Assembly: GCA_025361705.1 (NCBI GenBank)
Contig: JANYJW010000015.1
Span: 1-33,363 of the forward strand
DNA from: Gemmatimonas sp.
GTDB taxonomy: Bacteria; Gemmatimonadota; Gemmatimonadetes; Gemmatimonadales; Gemmatimonadaceae
Direction: 5' to 3'
DNA: 33,363 nt
The notes under the pieces were generated by a model. It had not been told where the DNA came from and did not search any database. It was given only the letters and a program-made list of their open reading frames with translations. Made by a program: the position numbers and the translations under genes. Shown piece by piece: positions 9,800 through 17,044 of the stretch. Numbering within the stretch: position 1 is the stretch's first letter; every line of letters begins with the position of its first letter.

Positions 9800-11005
9800 A
9801 TGCCCACTCCCGTCATCGTCTCTGCGGCCCGCACGCCGATTGGCCGCTTTCTGGGTTCGCTTGCCGCCCTGCAGGCGCCCGAACTCGGCGCCGTCGCCAT
9901 CACGGCCGCGCTCGAGCGCGCCAAGGCCGATCCCGCCGACATTGGCGAAGTGATCATGGGCAATGTGCTGCAGGCGGGCGTGGGACAGGCGCCAGCGCGG
10001 CAGGCCGCGATCAAGGCGGGCGTGCCCGCCACGGTCTCCGCGTACACGGTCAACAAAGTCTGCGGCTCCGGCTTGCAGGCGGTGATGCTTGCCGCGCAGG
10101 CCATCCGCGCGGGCGACGAGCAGCTGCTCGTGGCGGGCGGGCACGAGTCGATGTCCAACGCGCCGCATCTCGTATTCGGCATGCGCAACGGCATCAAGTT
10201 CGGCGCGCAGACGATGCAGGACGCGCTCATCAAGGATGGTCTGTGGTGCGCGTTTTACAACCGGCATATGGGGGGGCATGCCGAGTATACGGCGAAGAAG
10301 GCCGGCATCACGCGGCAGCGGCAGGATGAGCTGGCGTATCAGTCGCACATGAAGGCCGTCGCGGCCATCGAGGGCGGCCGGTTCGCCGCTGAGATCGCCC
10401 GGGTGGAGATTGCCGGCAAGAAGGGGCCGACCGTCGTCGACACCGACGAGAGCCCGCGCAAGGACACCACGCTCGAGGCGCTTGCCAAGCTGCGTCCCGC
10501 GTTTGGCGCCGACGCGCCGAAGGACATGAAGCCCGAGGAGCTGACCGTCACGGCGGGCAACGCGCCCGGCCTCAACGACGGCGCCGCGGCGCTTGTGGTG
10601 GCGTCGGAGGAGTACGCCAAGGCGCACGGCCTGCCGATTCTGGCGCGCATCACGGGCTACGCCTCGGGCGGCGGTGATCCGCAGGAGCTGTTCTTCGCGC
10701 CAATCCTCGCCGTCCAGAACCTGATGAAGAAGACCGGCATGACCATCGCGGACTACGACCTCATTGAAGCCAACGAGGCGTTTGCCGCGCAGGCGCTGGC
10801 CGACGGTGATGGGTTGGGCTGGGACTGGGACCGCGTGAACGTGAACGGCGGGGCGATTGCGCTGGGCCATCCGATTGGTGGCAGTGGCGCGCGCATTCTC
10901 ACCACGCTCCTCTACGCGCTGCAGGCGCGCGGCCTGCGCACAGGGCTCGCCACGCTCTGTCTGGGGGGCGGCAACGCCGTGGCGCTCTCGGTCGAGCGGG
11001 TTTGA
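9800..11005 (+). CDS. Acetyl-CoA C-acetyltransferase (thiolase)
   Basis: Condenses two acetyl-CoA to acetoacetyl-CoA, or thiolytically cleaves 3-ketoacyl-CoA. It is 401 aa, typical of AtoB/PhaA/FadA-type biosynthetic thiolases. The nucleophile C88 is in [11 protein letters not shown]. The base H357 is in [17 protein letters not shown], and the second active-site cysteine C387 is in [15 protein letters not shown]. The start [15 protein letters not shown] is the canonical N-terminus. It is followed 7 bp later by the CPBP gene and then a 3-hydroxybutyryl-CoA dehydrogenase. Together they could run C4 acyl-CoA metabolism in either direction. No Shine-Dalgarno precedes the ATG; a 7-bp repeat tract runs into it. 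Confidence 0.93.
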   Translation: MPTPVIVSAARTPIGRFLGSLAALQAPELGAVAITAALERAKADPADIGEVIMGNVLQAGVGQAPARQAAIKAGVPATVSAYTVNKVCGSGLQAVMLAAQAIRAGDEQLLVAGGHESMSNAPHLVFGMRNGIKFGAQTMQDALIKDGLWCAFYNRHMGGHAEYTAKKAGITRQRQDELAYQSHMKAVAAIEGGRFAAEIARVEIAGKKGPTVVDTDESPRKDTTLEALAKLRPAFGADAPKDMKPEELTVTAGNAPGLNDGAAALVVASEEYAKAHGLPILARITGYASGGGDPQELFFAPILAVQNLMKKTGMTIADYDLIEANEAFAAQALADGDGLGWDWDRVNVNGGAIALGHPIGGSGARILTTLLYALQARGLRTGLATLCLGGGNAVALSVERV

Positions 11006-11012
11006 GCGACCG

Positions 11013-11933
11013 ATGACGACGACGCGCCCCGTGCCGGCAGCTCAAGGCGTCACGGGGCGCGTCGTTTCGCGCCTTGCCGTCTTTGTCGGCCTGTCGATGG
11101 CTGCGGTGGTGGTCGTGCCGGCGCTGCTCTATCCGATCTTTCGTTTCACCACCGCGGTGACGGGCACGCGGCTCATCGCGTTTGGCGCCATGTCGTGCGC
11201 CGCGATGCTGGCAAGCACGGCCGTCACGGTGCGCGTGTTCGGCGAGTCGTGGCGCGATGCCACGCGGCTGGGCCTCGACGGGCTGGCCCGGCGGCCGCTG
11301 CTCGGCGGGCTCGCCGCCGGGTGGTTCGCGATGGCGATTCCCACGGGTCTCCTGCTGTGGATGGGCGCGTTGCGCGTCGTTCCCGCGGACGCAGGAGATC
11401 TCTGGGCGGCCGCCGGGCTCGCCATGGCGATGCTCGCGCCGGCGGCGCTTACTGAGGAGTTGATGTTTCGCGGCTACGCGTTCTCGCTGCTCCAGCGCGC
11501 CTGGGGGGCGCCGGCAGCGGTCGCGGCGACGAGCGTCGCGTTTGGCGCGATTCACGTGGTCAACCCGGGCGTGTCGGTGCAGGCGCTCGTCATGGTGACG
11601 CTGGCCGGCGCGTTTCTCGCGGTGGTGCGGCTCGCGTTCGATTCGCTGTGGGCAGCGTGGGCGGCTCACCTTGCGTACAACTTCGTGCAGCTCGCGGTCT
11701 TCCACACCGCGGTCAGTGGCATCGCCGTGCCCCAGCCGTCCTACCGCACGGAATCGGTGGGCCCCGCGTGGCTGTCGGGTGGCGCGTGGGGACCCGAGGC
11801 GGGCGCCGCCGCCGCCGTGGGGTTGGTGGGCGTTAGCTTTCTTCTTGCCATTCACGCCGGGTGGGCGCGGATCCACCGCCACGGATGGCGCATCGACATT
11901 GAGGGGCGGCCATCGGGCCGCGGGGAGCCATAG
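11013..11933 (+). CDS. CPBP family intramembrane metalloprotease
   Basis: 306-aa polytopic membrane protein with the three CPBP/Abi (CAAX prenyl protease 2-like) motifs: EELMFRGYAF (EExxxR), FGAIHVVNPG (FxxxH) and HLAYNFV (HxxxN/B). About seven to eight hydrophobic segments are visible, starting at AVFVGLSMAAVVVVPALLY and ending with a hydrophobic helix and a basic cytoplasmic tail. The ATG at 11013 is 7 bp after the thiolase stop, and the stop is 2 bp before the next ATG, so it is embedded in the acyl-CoA operon. Family members process membrane peptides or lipid-modified proteins; the substrate here is unknown. The reading frame is open upstream within the thiolase gene but that is shadow. 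Confidence 0.85.
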   Translation: MTTTRPVPAAQGVTGRVVSRLAVFVGLSMAAVVVVPALLYPIFRFTTAVTGTRLIAFGAMSCAAMLASTAVTVRVFGESWRDATRLGLDGLARRPLLGGLAAGWFAMAIPTGLLLWMGALRVVPADAGDLWAAAGLAMAMLAPAALTEELMFRGYAFSLLQRAWGAPAAVAATSVAFGAIHVVNPGVSVQALVMVTLAGAFLAVVRLAFDSLWAAWAAHLAYNFVQLAVFHTAVSGIAVPQPSYRTESVGPAWLSGGAWGPEAGAAAAVGLVGVSFLLAIHAGWARIHRHGWRIDIEGRPSGRGEP

Positions 11934-11935
11934 AA

Positions 11936-12781
11936 ATGTCCGACCGGATTGCGGTGATCGGCGCTGGCCAGATGGGTAACGGCATCGTGCACGTCTGCGC
12001 GGTGGCGGGACACGACGTGACGATGATCGACGTCAGCCAGCCGGCGCTGGACAAGGCCAAGGCGACGATCGACAGGAACCTCGACCGCCAGGTGAAGAAG
12101 GGCGCGCTCGACGAGGCGTCCAAGGCGGCGGCGATGGGACGCATCACCACCGCCACGTCGCTCGACGCGATTGCCGATGCCCAGTTCGTCATTGAAGCCG
12201 CCACCGAAAACGTCGCACTCAAGCACAAGATCTTCACCGACATCGACCGGTTGGCGCCGGCCGGCGCGATCCTCGGCACCAACACGAGCTCCATCTCCAT
12301 CACGGAGATCGCTGGTCGGGTGCAACGCCCCGAGTTCGTCATCGGCATGCACTTCATGAATCCAGTGCCGGTCATGCAGTTGGTCGAGGTCATTCGGGGC
12401 CTCGCGACGAGCGACGAGACGACGGCGCGCACCGTGGCGCTGGCCAAGGGTGTGGGCAAGACGCCGGTGGAGGTGAACGACTACCCGGGCTTCGTTGCCA
12501 ATCGCATCCTGATGCCGATGATCAACGAGGCGGTGTACTGCGTGATGGAGGGCGTGGGAACTCCCGAGGCAATTGACCAGGTGATGAAGCTCGGCATGAA
12601 CCACCCCATGGGCCCGCTGACGCTTGCTGATTTCATCGGCCTCGACACCTGCCTTGCCATCCTCGAAGTGATGCACGCCGGGCTCGGCGACCCCAAGTAT
12701 CGCCCGTGCCCGCTGCTGCGGAAATACGTGGCGCAGGGATGGGTGGGGAAGAAAGCCGGGCGCGGGTTTTATACGTACTGA
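11936..12781 (+). CDS. 3-hydroxybutyryl-CoA dehydrogenase
   Basis: NAD(P)-dependent oxidation of 3-hydroxyacyl-CoA (C4), 281 aa, typical of the single-function Hbd/PaaH type. The N-terminal Rossmann motif is IAVIGAGQMGNGI. The catalytic His is H139 in GMHFMNPVPVMQLVEVI, and NDYPGFVANRILMPMINEA and NHPMGPLTLADFIGLD mark the C-terminal helical domain. A GGGGAG-like Shine-Dalgarno about 9 bp upstream (near 11922) supports ATG 11936, unlike most neighbours. It is co-directional with the thiolase and CPBP genes (2-bp gap). Its stop codon is immediately followed by inverted repeat block C. Confidence 0.93.
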   Translation: MSDRIAVIGAGQMGNGIVHVCAVAGHDVTMIDVSQPALDKAKATIDRNLDRQVKKGALDEASKAAAMGRITTATSLDAIADAQFVIEAATENVALKHKIFTDIDRLAPAGAILGTNTSSISITEIAGRVQRPEFVIGMHFMNPVPVMQLVEVIRGLATSDETTARTVALAKGVGKTPVEVNDYPGFVANRILMPMINEAVYCVMEGVGTPEAIDQVMKLGMNHPMGPLTLADFIGLDTCLAILEVMHAGLGDPKYRPCPLLRKYVAQGWVGKKAGRGFYTY

Positions 12782-12880
12782 CGGGAGACGAGGGACAGGA
12801 GACGAGGGATGGCGCCGAGTGTCCTGTCTTGCGATCTGCCGCCCTCGTCTCTCGTCTTCTGTCCCTCGTCTTCCGTCGCC
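12781..12880. repeat. Whole-spacer 7-bp repeat hairpin between hbd and acyl-CoA dehydrogenase (block C)
   Basis: The complete 99-bp gap is made of heptads: GGGAGAC and GAGGGAC types first, then CGTCTCT, CGTCTTC and TGTCCCT types up to ATG 12881. Arms 12781-12806 and 12851-12876 are inverted repeats of 26 bp with two differences, both allowing G-U pairs in RNA, around a 44-nt loop. The left arm begins at the last base of the stop codon. The right arm ends 4 bp before the next start. Confidence 0.85.
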
Positions 12881-14038
12881 ATGAACCGACTTCTTCACCT
12901 GTCCGAAACCCAGCGCGCCATCCTCGACACGGCGCGCGAGTTCTGCGCGGCCGAGATAACGCCGCACGCCGCGCAGTGGGACCGGGACGCGCACTTTGAG
13001 CCATCGCTTGTCGGCAAGCTGGGGGCGCTGGGCTTTCTCGGGATGATGATTCCCGAGGCGTACGACGGCCTCGGGCTCGACACCACCACCTACCTGCTGG
13101 CGCTCGAGGAGATTTCGGCGGCCGACGCGTCAGTGGGCGTGCTGATGAGCGTGCACAACTCGCTTCCCGTGCAGTTGCTGCTGAAGTACGGGTCGGAGGC
13201 GCAGAAGTCCGAGTTCGTGGGACCTCTGGCGCGCGGCGAGGTGCTGGGGGCGTTCGCGCTGTCCGAACCCGACGCTGGCTCCGATGCGGCATCGATGCGC
13301 GCGCAGGCCGTACGCGACGGCGACGACTGGATCCTCAATGGCACCAAGGCGTGGATCTCCGCCGGTGGTCACGCCGGCGTCATTCTCGCGATGGCGCGCA
13401 CCGATGCGCCGGACGCGCGGAAGGGCGGCAAGGGGATCGGCGCGTTCATCCTCACGCCCGACCTGCCGGGCTTCACGGTGGGCAAGAAGGAGAACAAGAT
13501 GGGCCTGCGCGCGTCGGAGACGGTGCAGCTCGTTTTCGACAACATGCGCGTGCCGGGCAACCGGCTGCTGGGCGACGCCTCCAAGGGCTTCACCTATGCG
13601 TTGGCGTCGCTCGAGCACGGGCGCATGGGCATTGCGGCGCAGGGGCTCGGCATCGCACGTGCGGCGTACGAGCACTCGGTGGCGTATGCGCGGGAACGCG
13701 AGCAGTTCGGCAAGCCCATTGGCGAATTCCAGGCCATCCAGTTCAAGCTGGCCGACATGGCCACGCGCATCAACGCGGCGCGCGCGCTGTTGCACGCCAC
13801 CGCCGCCGCCAAGGACCGCGGCGAGTCGGTGGGCGAGTACGCGTCGATGTGCAAGCTGTTCGCCACCGAGACGGCGATGTGGGTGACCACGCAGGCCATC
13901 CAGATCTACGGCGGCTACGGGTATACCACCGACTATCCCGTGGAGCGGCTCTTCCGCGATGCCAAGGTCACGGAGATCTACGAGGGGACGTCGGAGATAC
14001 AGCGGATAGTCATTGGCAGGGCGGCCTTGAAGAAGTGA
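12881..14038 (+). CDS. Acyl-CoA dehydrogenase (short-chain type)
   Basis: FAD enzyme introducing the 2,3-double bond into acyl-CoA, passing electrons to ETF. It is 385 aa with start MNRLLHLSETQRAI. FAD- and substrate-binding segments include ALSEPDAGSDAASM and LNGTKAWISAGGHAG. The catalytic base is E368 in EIYEGTSEIQR, the position used by short-chain, butyryl and bacterial general acyl-CoA dehydrogenases. An upstream in-frame ATG at 12809 would add 24 residues, but these are translated repeat (PSSLVFCPSSS-like), so ATG 12881 is preferred. There is no Shine-Dalgarno. Followed by leucine dehydrogenase, the enzyme may act on branched short-chain acyl-CoAs; the substrate is inferred from context only. 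Confidence 0.93.
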   Translation: MNRLLHLSETQRAILDTAREFCAAEITPHAAQWDRDAHFEPSLVGKLGALGFLGMMIPEAYDGLGLDTTTYLLALEEISAADASVGVLMSVHNSLPVQLLLKYGSEAQKSEFVGPLARGEVLGAFALSEPDAGSDAASMRAQAVRDGDDWILNGTKAWISAGGHAGVILAMARTDAPDARKGGKGIGAFILTPDLPGFTVGKKENKMGLRASETVQLVFDNMRVPGNRLLGDASKGFTYALASLEHGRMGIAAQGLGIARAAYEHSVAYAREREQFGKPIGEFQAIQFKLADMATRINAARALLHATAAAKDRGESVGEYASMCKLFATETAMWVTTQAIQIYGGYGYTTDYPVERLFRDAKVTEIYEGTSEIQRIVIGRAALKK

Positions 14039-14203
14039 TGGCGGAGGGCGGAGGGCGGATGGCGGAGGGCGGAGGGCGGATGACTGGAGTCCGTGCTGCG
14101 TTTGTATCGGGCCGTCAGCTATGATTCACCGTTGCGCGTAGTGCTATCAGTAGAGTATCCGCCATCCGCCATCCGCCCTCCGCCCTCCGCCCTCCGCCAT
14201 CCC
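14037..14203. repeat. 7-bp repeat inverted pair between acyl-CoA dehydrogenase and leucine dehydrogenase (block D)
   Basis: Left arm 14037-14081 consists of ATGGCGG and AGGGCGG units starting inside the stop codon. Right arm 14157-14201 consists of CCATCCG and CCCTCCG units. The arms are 45 nt each and are inverted repeats with 42 of 45 matches, the three differences being G/T changes. The 75-nt loop is ordinary sequence with a TATGAT at 14120-14125. The left arm has four GGG runs, compatible with a G-quadruplex. Confidence 0.9.
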
Positions 14204-14222
14204 CCAACACCCGGCCACCTGG

Positions 14223-15299
14223 ATGCAACTCTTCGATACGATGTCCGCCATGGGCCATGAGCAGATTGCCATCTGCCATGACAAGTCCGCCGGGTATCGC
14301 GGCATCATCGCGATCCACGACACGACACTGGGCCCGGCGCTCGGCGGCACGCGCTTCTGGAACTATGCGTCCGATGAAGAGGCGATCACCGACGCGCTGC
14401 GCCTCGCGCGCGGGATGACCTACAAGAACGCCGTGGCTGGCCTCAATCTGGGCGGCGGCAAGTCGGTGATTCTGGGCGACAACCGCACGGCCAATCGCGA
14501 GCTGATCTTCCGCGCCCACGGGCGCTTTGTCGAGTCGCTGGGCGGCCGCTACGTGACGGCCGAGGACGTCGGCACGAGCACCGCGGACATGGACTTCGTG
14601 CACATGGAAACCGACTATGTGGCGGGCCTCGCCACCAAGTCGGGCGACCCGTCGCCGGTGACGGCGCGCGGTGTCTTTCGCGCCATCGAGGCGTCGGCGC
14701 AGTTCCGCTGGGGATCGGCGACGCTCGCCGGCAAGACGGTCATCGTGCAGGGACTCGGCAATGTCGGCAGCTACCTGTGCCGCGAACTGCACGCCGTTGG
14801 CGCCAAACTTGTGGTGGGCGACATCCGCGCCGAGAAGGTGGCGAAGATCGTCAAGGAGTTCGGCGCGACGGCCGTTGAGGGCGACGCCATCTATGCGGCC
14901 AAGGGCGACATCTTTGCCCCCTGCGCACTGGGCGCAATCCTCAACGACGACACCATTGGCGCGTTGCAGGTGGAGATCGTCTGCGGTGGCGCCAACAACC
15001 AGCTGCACGTTCCCGACACGCACGGCGCCGCGCTCGCGAAGCGCGGCATCTTGTACGGCCCGGACTACGTGGCCAATGCCGGCGGCGTGATCAACGTGTA
15101 CGGTGAAGTGGCCGGCTGGACGCAGGAGCGCGCGCTGCGCAAGGCCGACGAGATCTTTGACACGACGCTTGGCGTGTACGAGATCGCCAAGGAGCAGGGC
15201 ATCCTCACGTACGCCGCAGCCGACACGCTCGCCGAGCGCCGCATCGCGGCGATTCGCGGGCTGGTGAAGACGTGGCCGCAGTGGCCGCGCAAGTCGTGA
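14223..15299 (+). CDS. ldh: Leucine dehydrogenase (Glu/Leu/Phe/Val dehydrogenase family)
   Basis: NAD-dependent oxidative deamination of branched-chain amino acids to 2-oxo acids, 358 aa. The two active-site lysines fall at K68 (RGMTYKNA) and K80 (NLGGGKSVILGD), the same numbers as in the characterised Lysinibacillus enzyme, which supports ATG 14223. The C-terminal Rossmann domain shows TVIVQGLGNVGSYL. GPALGGTRFWNY and MDFVHMETDYVAG are also conserved. Val or Phe specificity cannot be excluded from sequence alone. It sits after acyl-CoA dehydrogenase and overlaps rpiB (GTGA), suggesting a branched-chain amino-acid catabolic role. The upstream 184-bp gap is dominated by repeat block D. Confidence 0.88.
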   Translation: MQLFDTMSAMGHEQIAICHDKSAGYRGIIAIHDTTLGPALGGTRFWNYASDEEAITDALRLARGMTYKNAVAGLNLGGGKSVILGDNRTANRELIFRAHGRFVESLGGRYVTAEDVGTSTADMDFVHMETDYVAGLATKSGDPSPVTARGVFRAIEASAQFRWGSATLAGKTVIVQGLGNVGSYLCRELHAVGAKLVVGDIRAEKVAKIVKEFGATAVEGDAIYAAKGDIFAPCALGAILNDDTIGALQVEIVCGGANNQLHVPDTHGAALAKRGILYGPDYVANAGGVINVYGEVAGWTQERALRKADEIFDTTLGVYEIAKEQGILTYAAADTLAERRIAAIRGLVKTWPQWPRKS

Positions 15300-15745
15300 G
15301 CGCCGAGCGCATCCCCATCGGGGCCGACCACGCGGGCTACGAGCTGAAGGAAACGCTCAAGGCCGCGCTGATCGGGCTCGGCTACGACGTGGAGGACGTC
15401 GGCACGCATTCGCCGGCGTCGGTGGACTATGCTGATTTCGCGCACCCCGTCGCGCGTGAAGTGGAGACGGGTCAGGCCCGGCGCGGGGTGCTGCTGTGCG
15501 GCACCGGGCTCGGAATGGCCTACGCGGCCAACCGGCACCCGCATGTGCGCGCCGCCGTGGCGTGGACGTCCGAGATTGCCGGGCTTGCCCGTTCGCACAA
15601 CGATGCCAACGTCCTCGTCCTCCCCGCGCGGTTCGTGACCGCGGCGGACGCAGTGACCATTCTCAAGACCTGGCTGGACACGCCCTTCGAGGGCGGCCGG
15701 CATGAGCGCCGTGTCGAGAAGATCGAGCGCAAGGAGGAGCAGTGA
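15296..15745 (+). CDS. rpiB: Ribose-5-phosphate isomerase B
   Basis: Interconverts ribose-5-phosphate and ribulose-5-phosphate in the pentose phosphate pathway. It is 149 aa from a GTG at 15296 that overlaps the leucine dehydrogenase stop; an ATG at 15272 would add eight residues inside the upstream gene. The N-terminal [14 protein letters not shown] is the LacAB/RpiB signature with the conserved Asp-His. The catalytic cysteine is in [15 protein letters not shown], and [14 protein letters not shown] is conserved. A charged tail ([13 protein letters not shown]) follows the catalytic domain. The stop overlaps glyA, as GTGA, so the three genes are translationally coupled. The rpiB-glyA pairing is common in bacteria. 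Confidence 0.93.
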   Translation: MSAERIPIGADHAGYELKETLKAALIGLGYDVEDVGTHSPASVDYADFAHPVAREVETGQARRGVLLCGTGLGMAYAANRHPHVRAAVAWTSEIAGLARSHNDANVLVLPARFVTAADAVTILKTWLDTPFEGGRHERRVEKIERKEEQ

Positions 15746-17031
15746 GCCAGTCGTGGATGTCGTGGGACCGGTGCCCGCCCGGCGAGGCGTTGCGCGCGCA
15801 GGATCCTGAAGTCGCCCAGTACATCGAAGAGGAGATCGCGCGTCAGAGTGACGGGCTCGAGCTCATCGCCAGCGAGAACTTCGTGTCGCCCGCCGTGCTC
15901 GAGGCGCTCGGGTCGCCGCTGACCAACAAATACGCCGAAGGATTGCCCGGCAAGCGCTACTACGGTGGCTGCGAAGTGGTGGACAAGGTGGAGCAGCTGG
16001 CCATCAACCGCGCCAAGCAGCTCTTCGGCGCCGACCATGCCAACGTGCAGTCGCACGCCGGCGCGCAGGCCAACGCGGCCGTCTACCTGGCGTTCCTCAA
16101 GCCCGGCGACACGGTGCTCGGCCTCAACTTGTCGATGGGCGGCCACCTCACGCATGGGTCGCCGGTGAATTTCTCCGGGCTCATGTACCACGTGGTGAGC
16201 TACGGCGTGAACGAGGAGGGGCTCATCGACATGAACGAGGTCGAGGCCCAGGCGATCGAGCACAAGCCCAAGATGATCATCGCCGGCTACTCGGCGTATT
16301 CGCGCGTGCTCGACTTCGCGCGCTTCGCTGAGATCGCCAAGTCGGTGGGTGCGATCCTGCTCGTCGACATGGCGCACTTCGCGGGCCTCGTGGCCGCGGG
16401 GGTCTATCCGTCGCCGGTGCCCCACGCCGACGTCGTCACGACGACGACGCACAAGACGCTGCGCGGCCCGCGCGGCGGCATGATCCTGTGCAAGGCCGAG
16501 CACGCCAAGGCGATCGACAAGGCGGTGTTCCCCGGACTGCAGGGCGGCCCGTTGGAGCATTGCATTGCGGCCAAGGCGGTGGCGTTCGGCGAGGCGCTGC
16601 AGCCGGACTTCAAGGCGTACGCCCAGCAGGTGGTCGCCAACGCCAAGGCGCTGGCGGCCGCGCTGGGCGAGCGGGGCTACCACATTGTGAGCGGCGGCAC
16701 CGACAACCACCTGCTGCTCGTGGACCTGCGCAACAAGCACCTCACGGGAAAGCTGGCCGAGCAGTCGCTCGACAAGGCCGGCATCACGGTGAACAAGAAC
16801 ACCGTGCCGCGTGAGACGCAGTCACCGTTCGTCACGAGCGGCATCCGGCTGGGCACGCCGGCGCTGACGACGCGCGGCATGGGGACGGCCGAGATGGTGC
16901 GCGTGGCCGCACTCATTGATGAAGTGCTGCTGGCGCCCGAAGACGCGGCGACGCACGCGCGGGTGAAGGCCAAGGTGCAGGCGCTTGCCGCAGAGTTTCC
17001 GCTCTACCCGGGGGCGAAGGCCGCCGTGTAG
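15742..17031 (+). CDS. glyA: Serine hydroxymethyltransferase
   Basis: PLP enzyme converting serine and THF to glycine and methylene-THF, the main source of one-carbon units. It is 429 aa, typical. The PLP lysine is in [63 protein letters not shown] and [13 protein letters not shown] are all present. GTG 15742 overlaps the rpiB stop. The C-terminus (EFPLYPG) is complete. The gene converges on the histidine kinase gene with a 13-bp gap, leaving no room for an obvious separate terminator. The one-carbon product feeds purine synthesis (compare purN at the window start), though linkage is not direct. Confidence 0.97.
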   Translation: MSQSWMSWDRCPPGEALRAQDPEVAQYIEEEIARQSDGLELIASENFVSPAVLEALGSPLTNKYAEGLPGKRYYGGCEVVDKVEQLAINRAKQLFGADHANVQSHAGAQANAAVYLAFLKPGDTVLGLNLSMGGHLTHGSPVNFSGLMYHVVSYGVNEEGLIDMNEVEAQAIEHKPKMIIAGYSAYSRVLDFARFAEIAKSVGAILLVDMAHFAGLVAAGVYPSPVPHADVVTTTTHKTLRGPRGGMILCKAEHAKAIDKAVFPGLQGGPLEHCIAAKAVAFGEALQPDFKAYAQQVVANAKALAAALGERGYHIVSGGTDNHLLLVDLRNKHLTGKLAEQSLDKAGITVNKNTVPRETQSPFVTSGIRLGTPALTTRGMGTAEMVRVAALIDEVLLAPEDAATHARVKAKVQALAAEFPLYPGAKAAV

Positions 17032-17044
17032 GTCGAGCGTGTCG

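Noticed and set aside
12809-12880. N-terminal extension of the acyl-CoA dehydrogenase from ATG 12809
   Set aside because: The added residues translate the heptad hairpin. The family N-terminus begins at ATG 12881.
14082-14156. Definite promoter in the block D loop
   Set aside because: TATGAT at 14120 has no good -35 at 16-18 bp, so it is mentioned only within the repeat entry.
12781-14203. CRISPR array from the regularly repeated heptads
   Set aside because: Units are 7 bp with no spacers, arms are inverted, and no cas genes are present.
15296-17031. Glycine or THF riboswitch for glyA
   Set aside because: glyA and rpiB overlap their upstream genes, leaving no leader for a riboswitch; no conserved core was seen before leucine dehydrogenase either.
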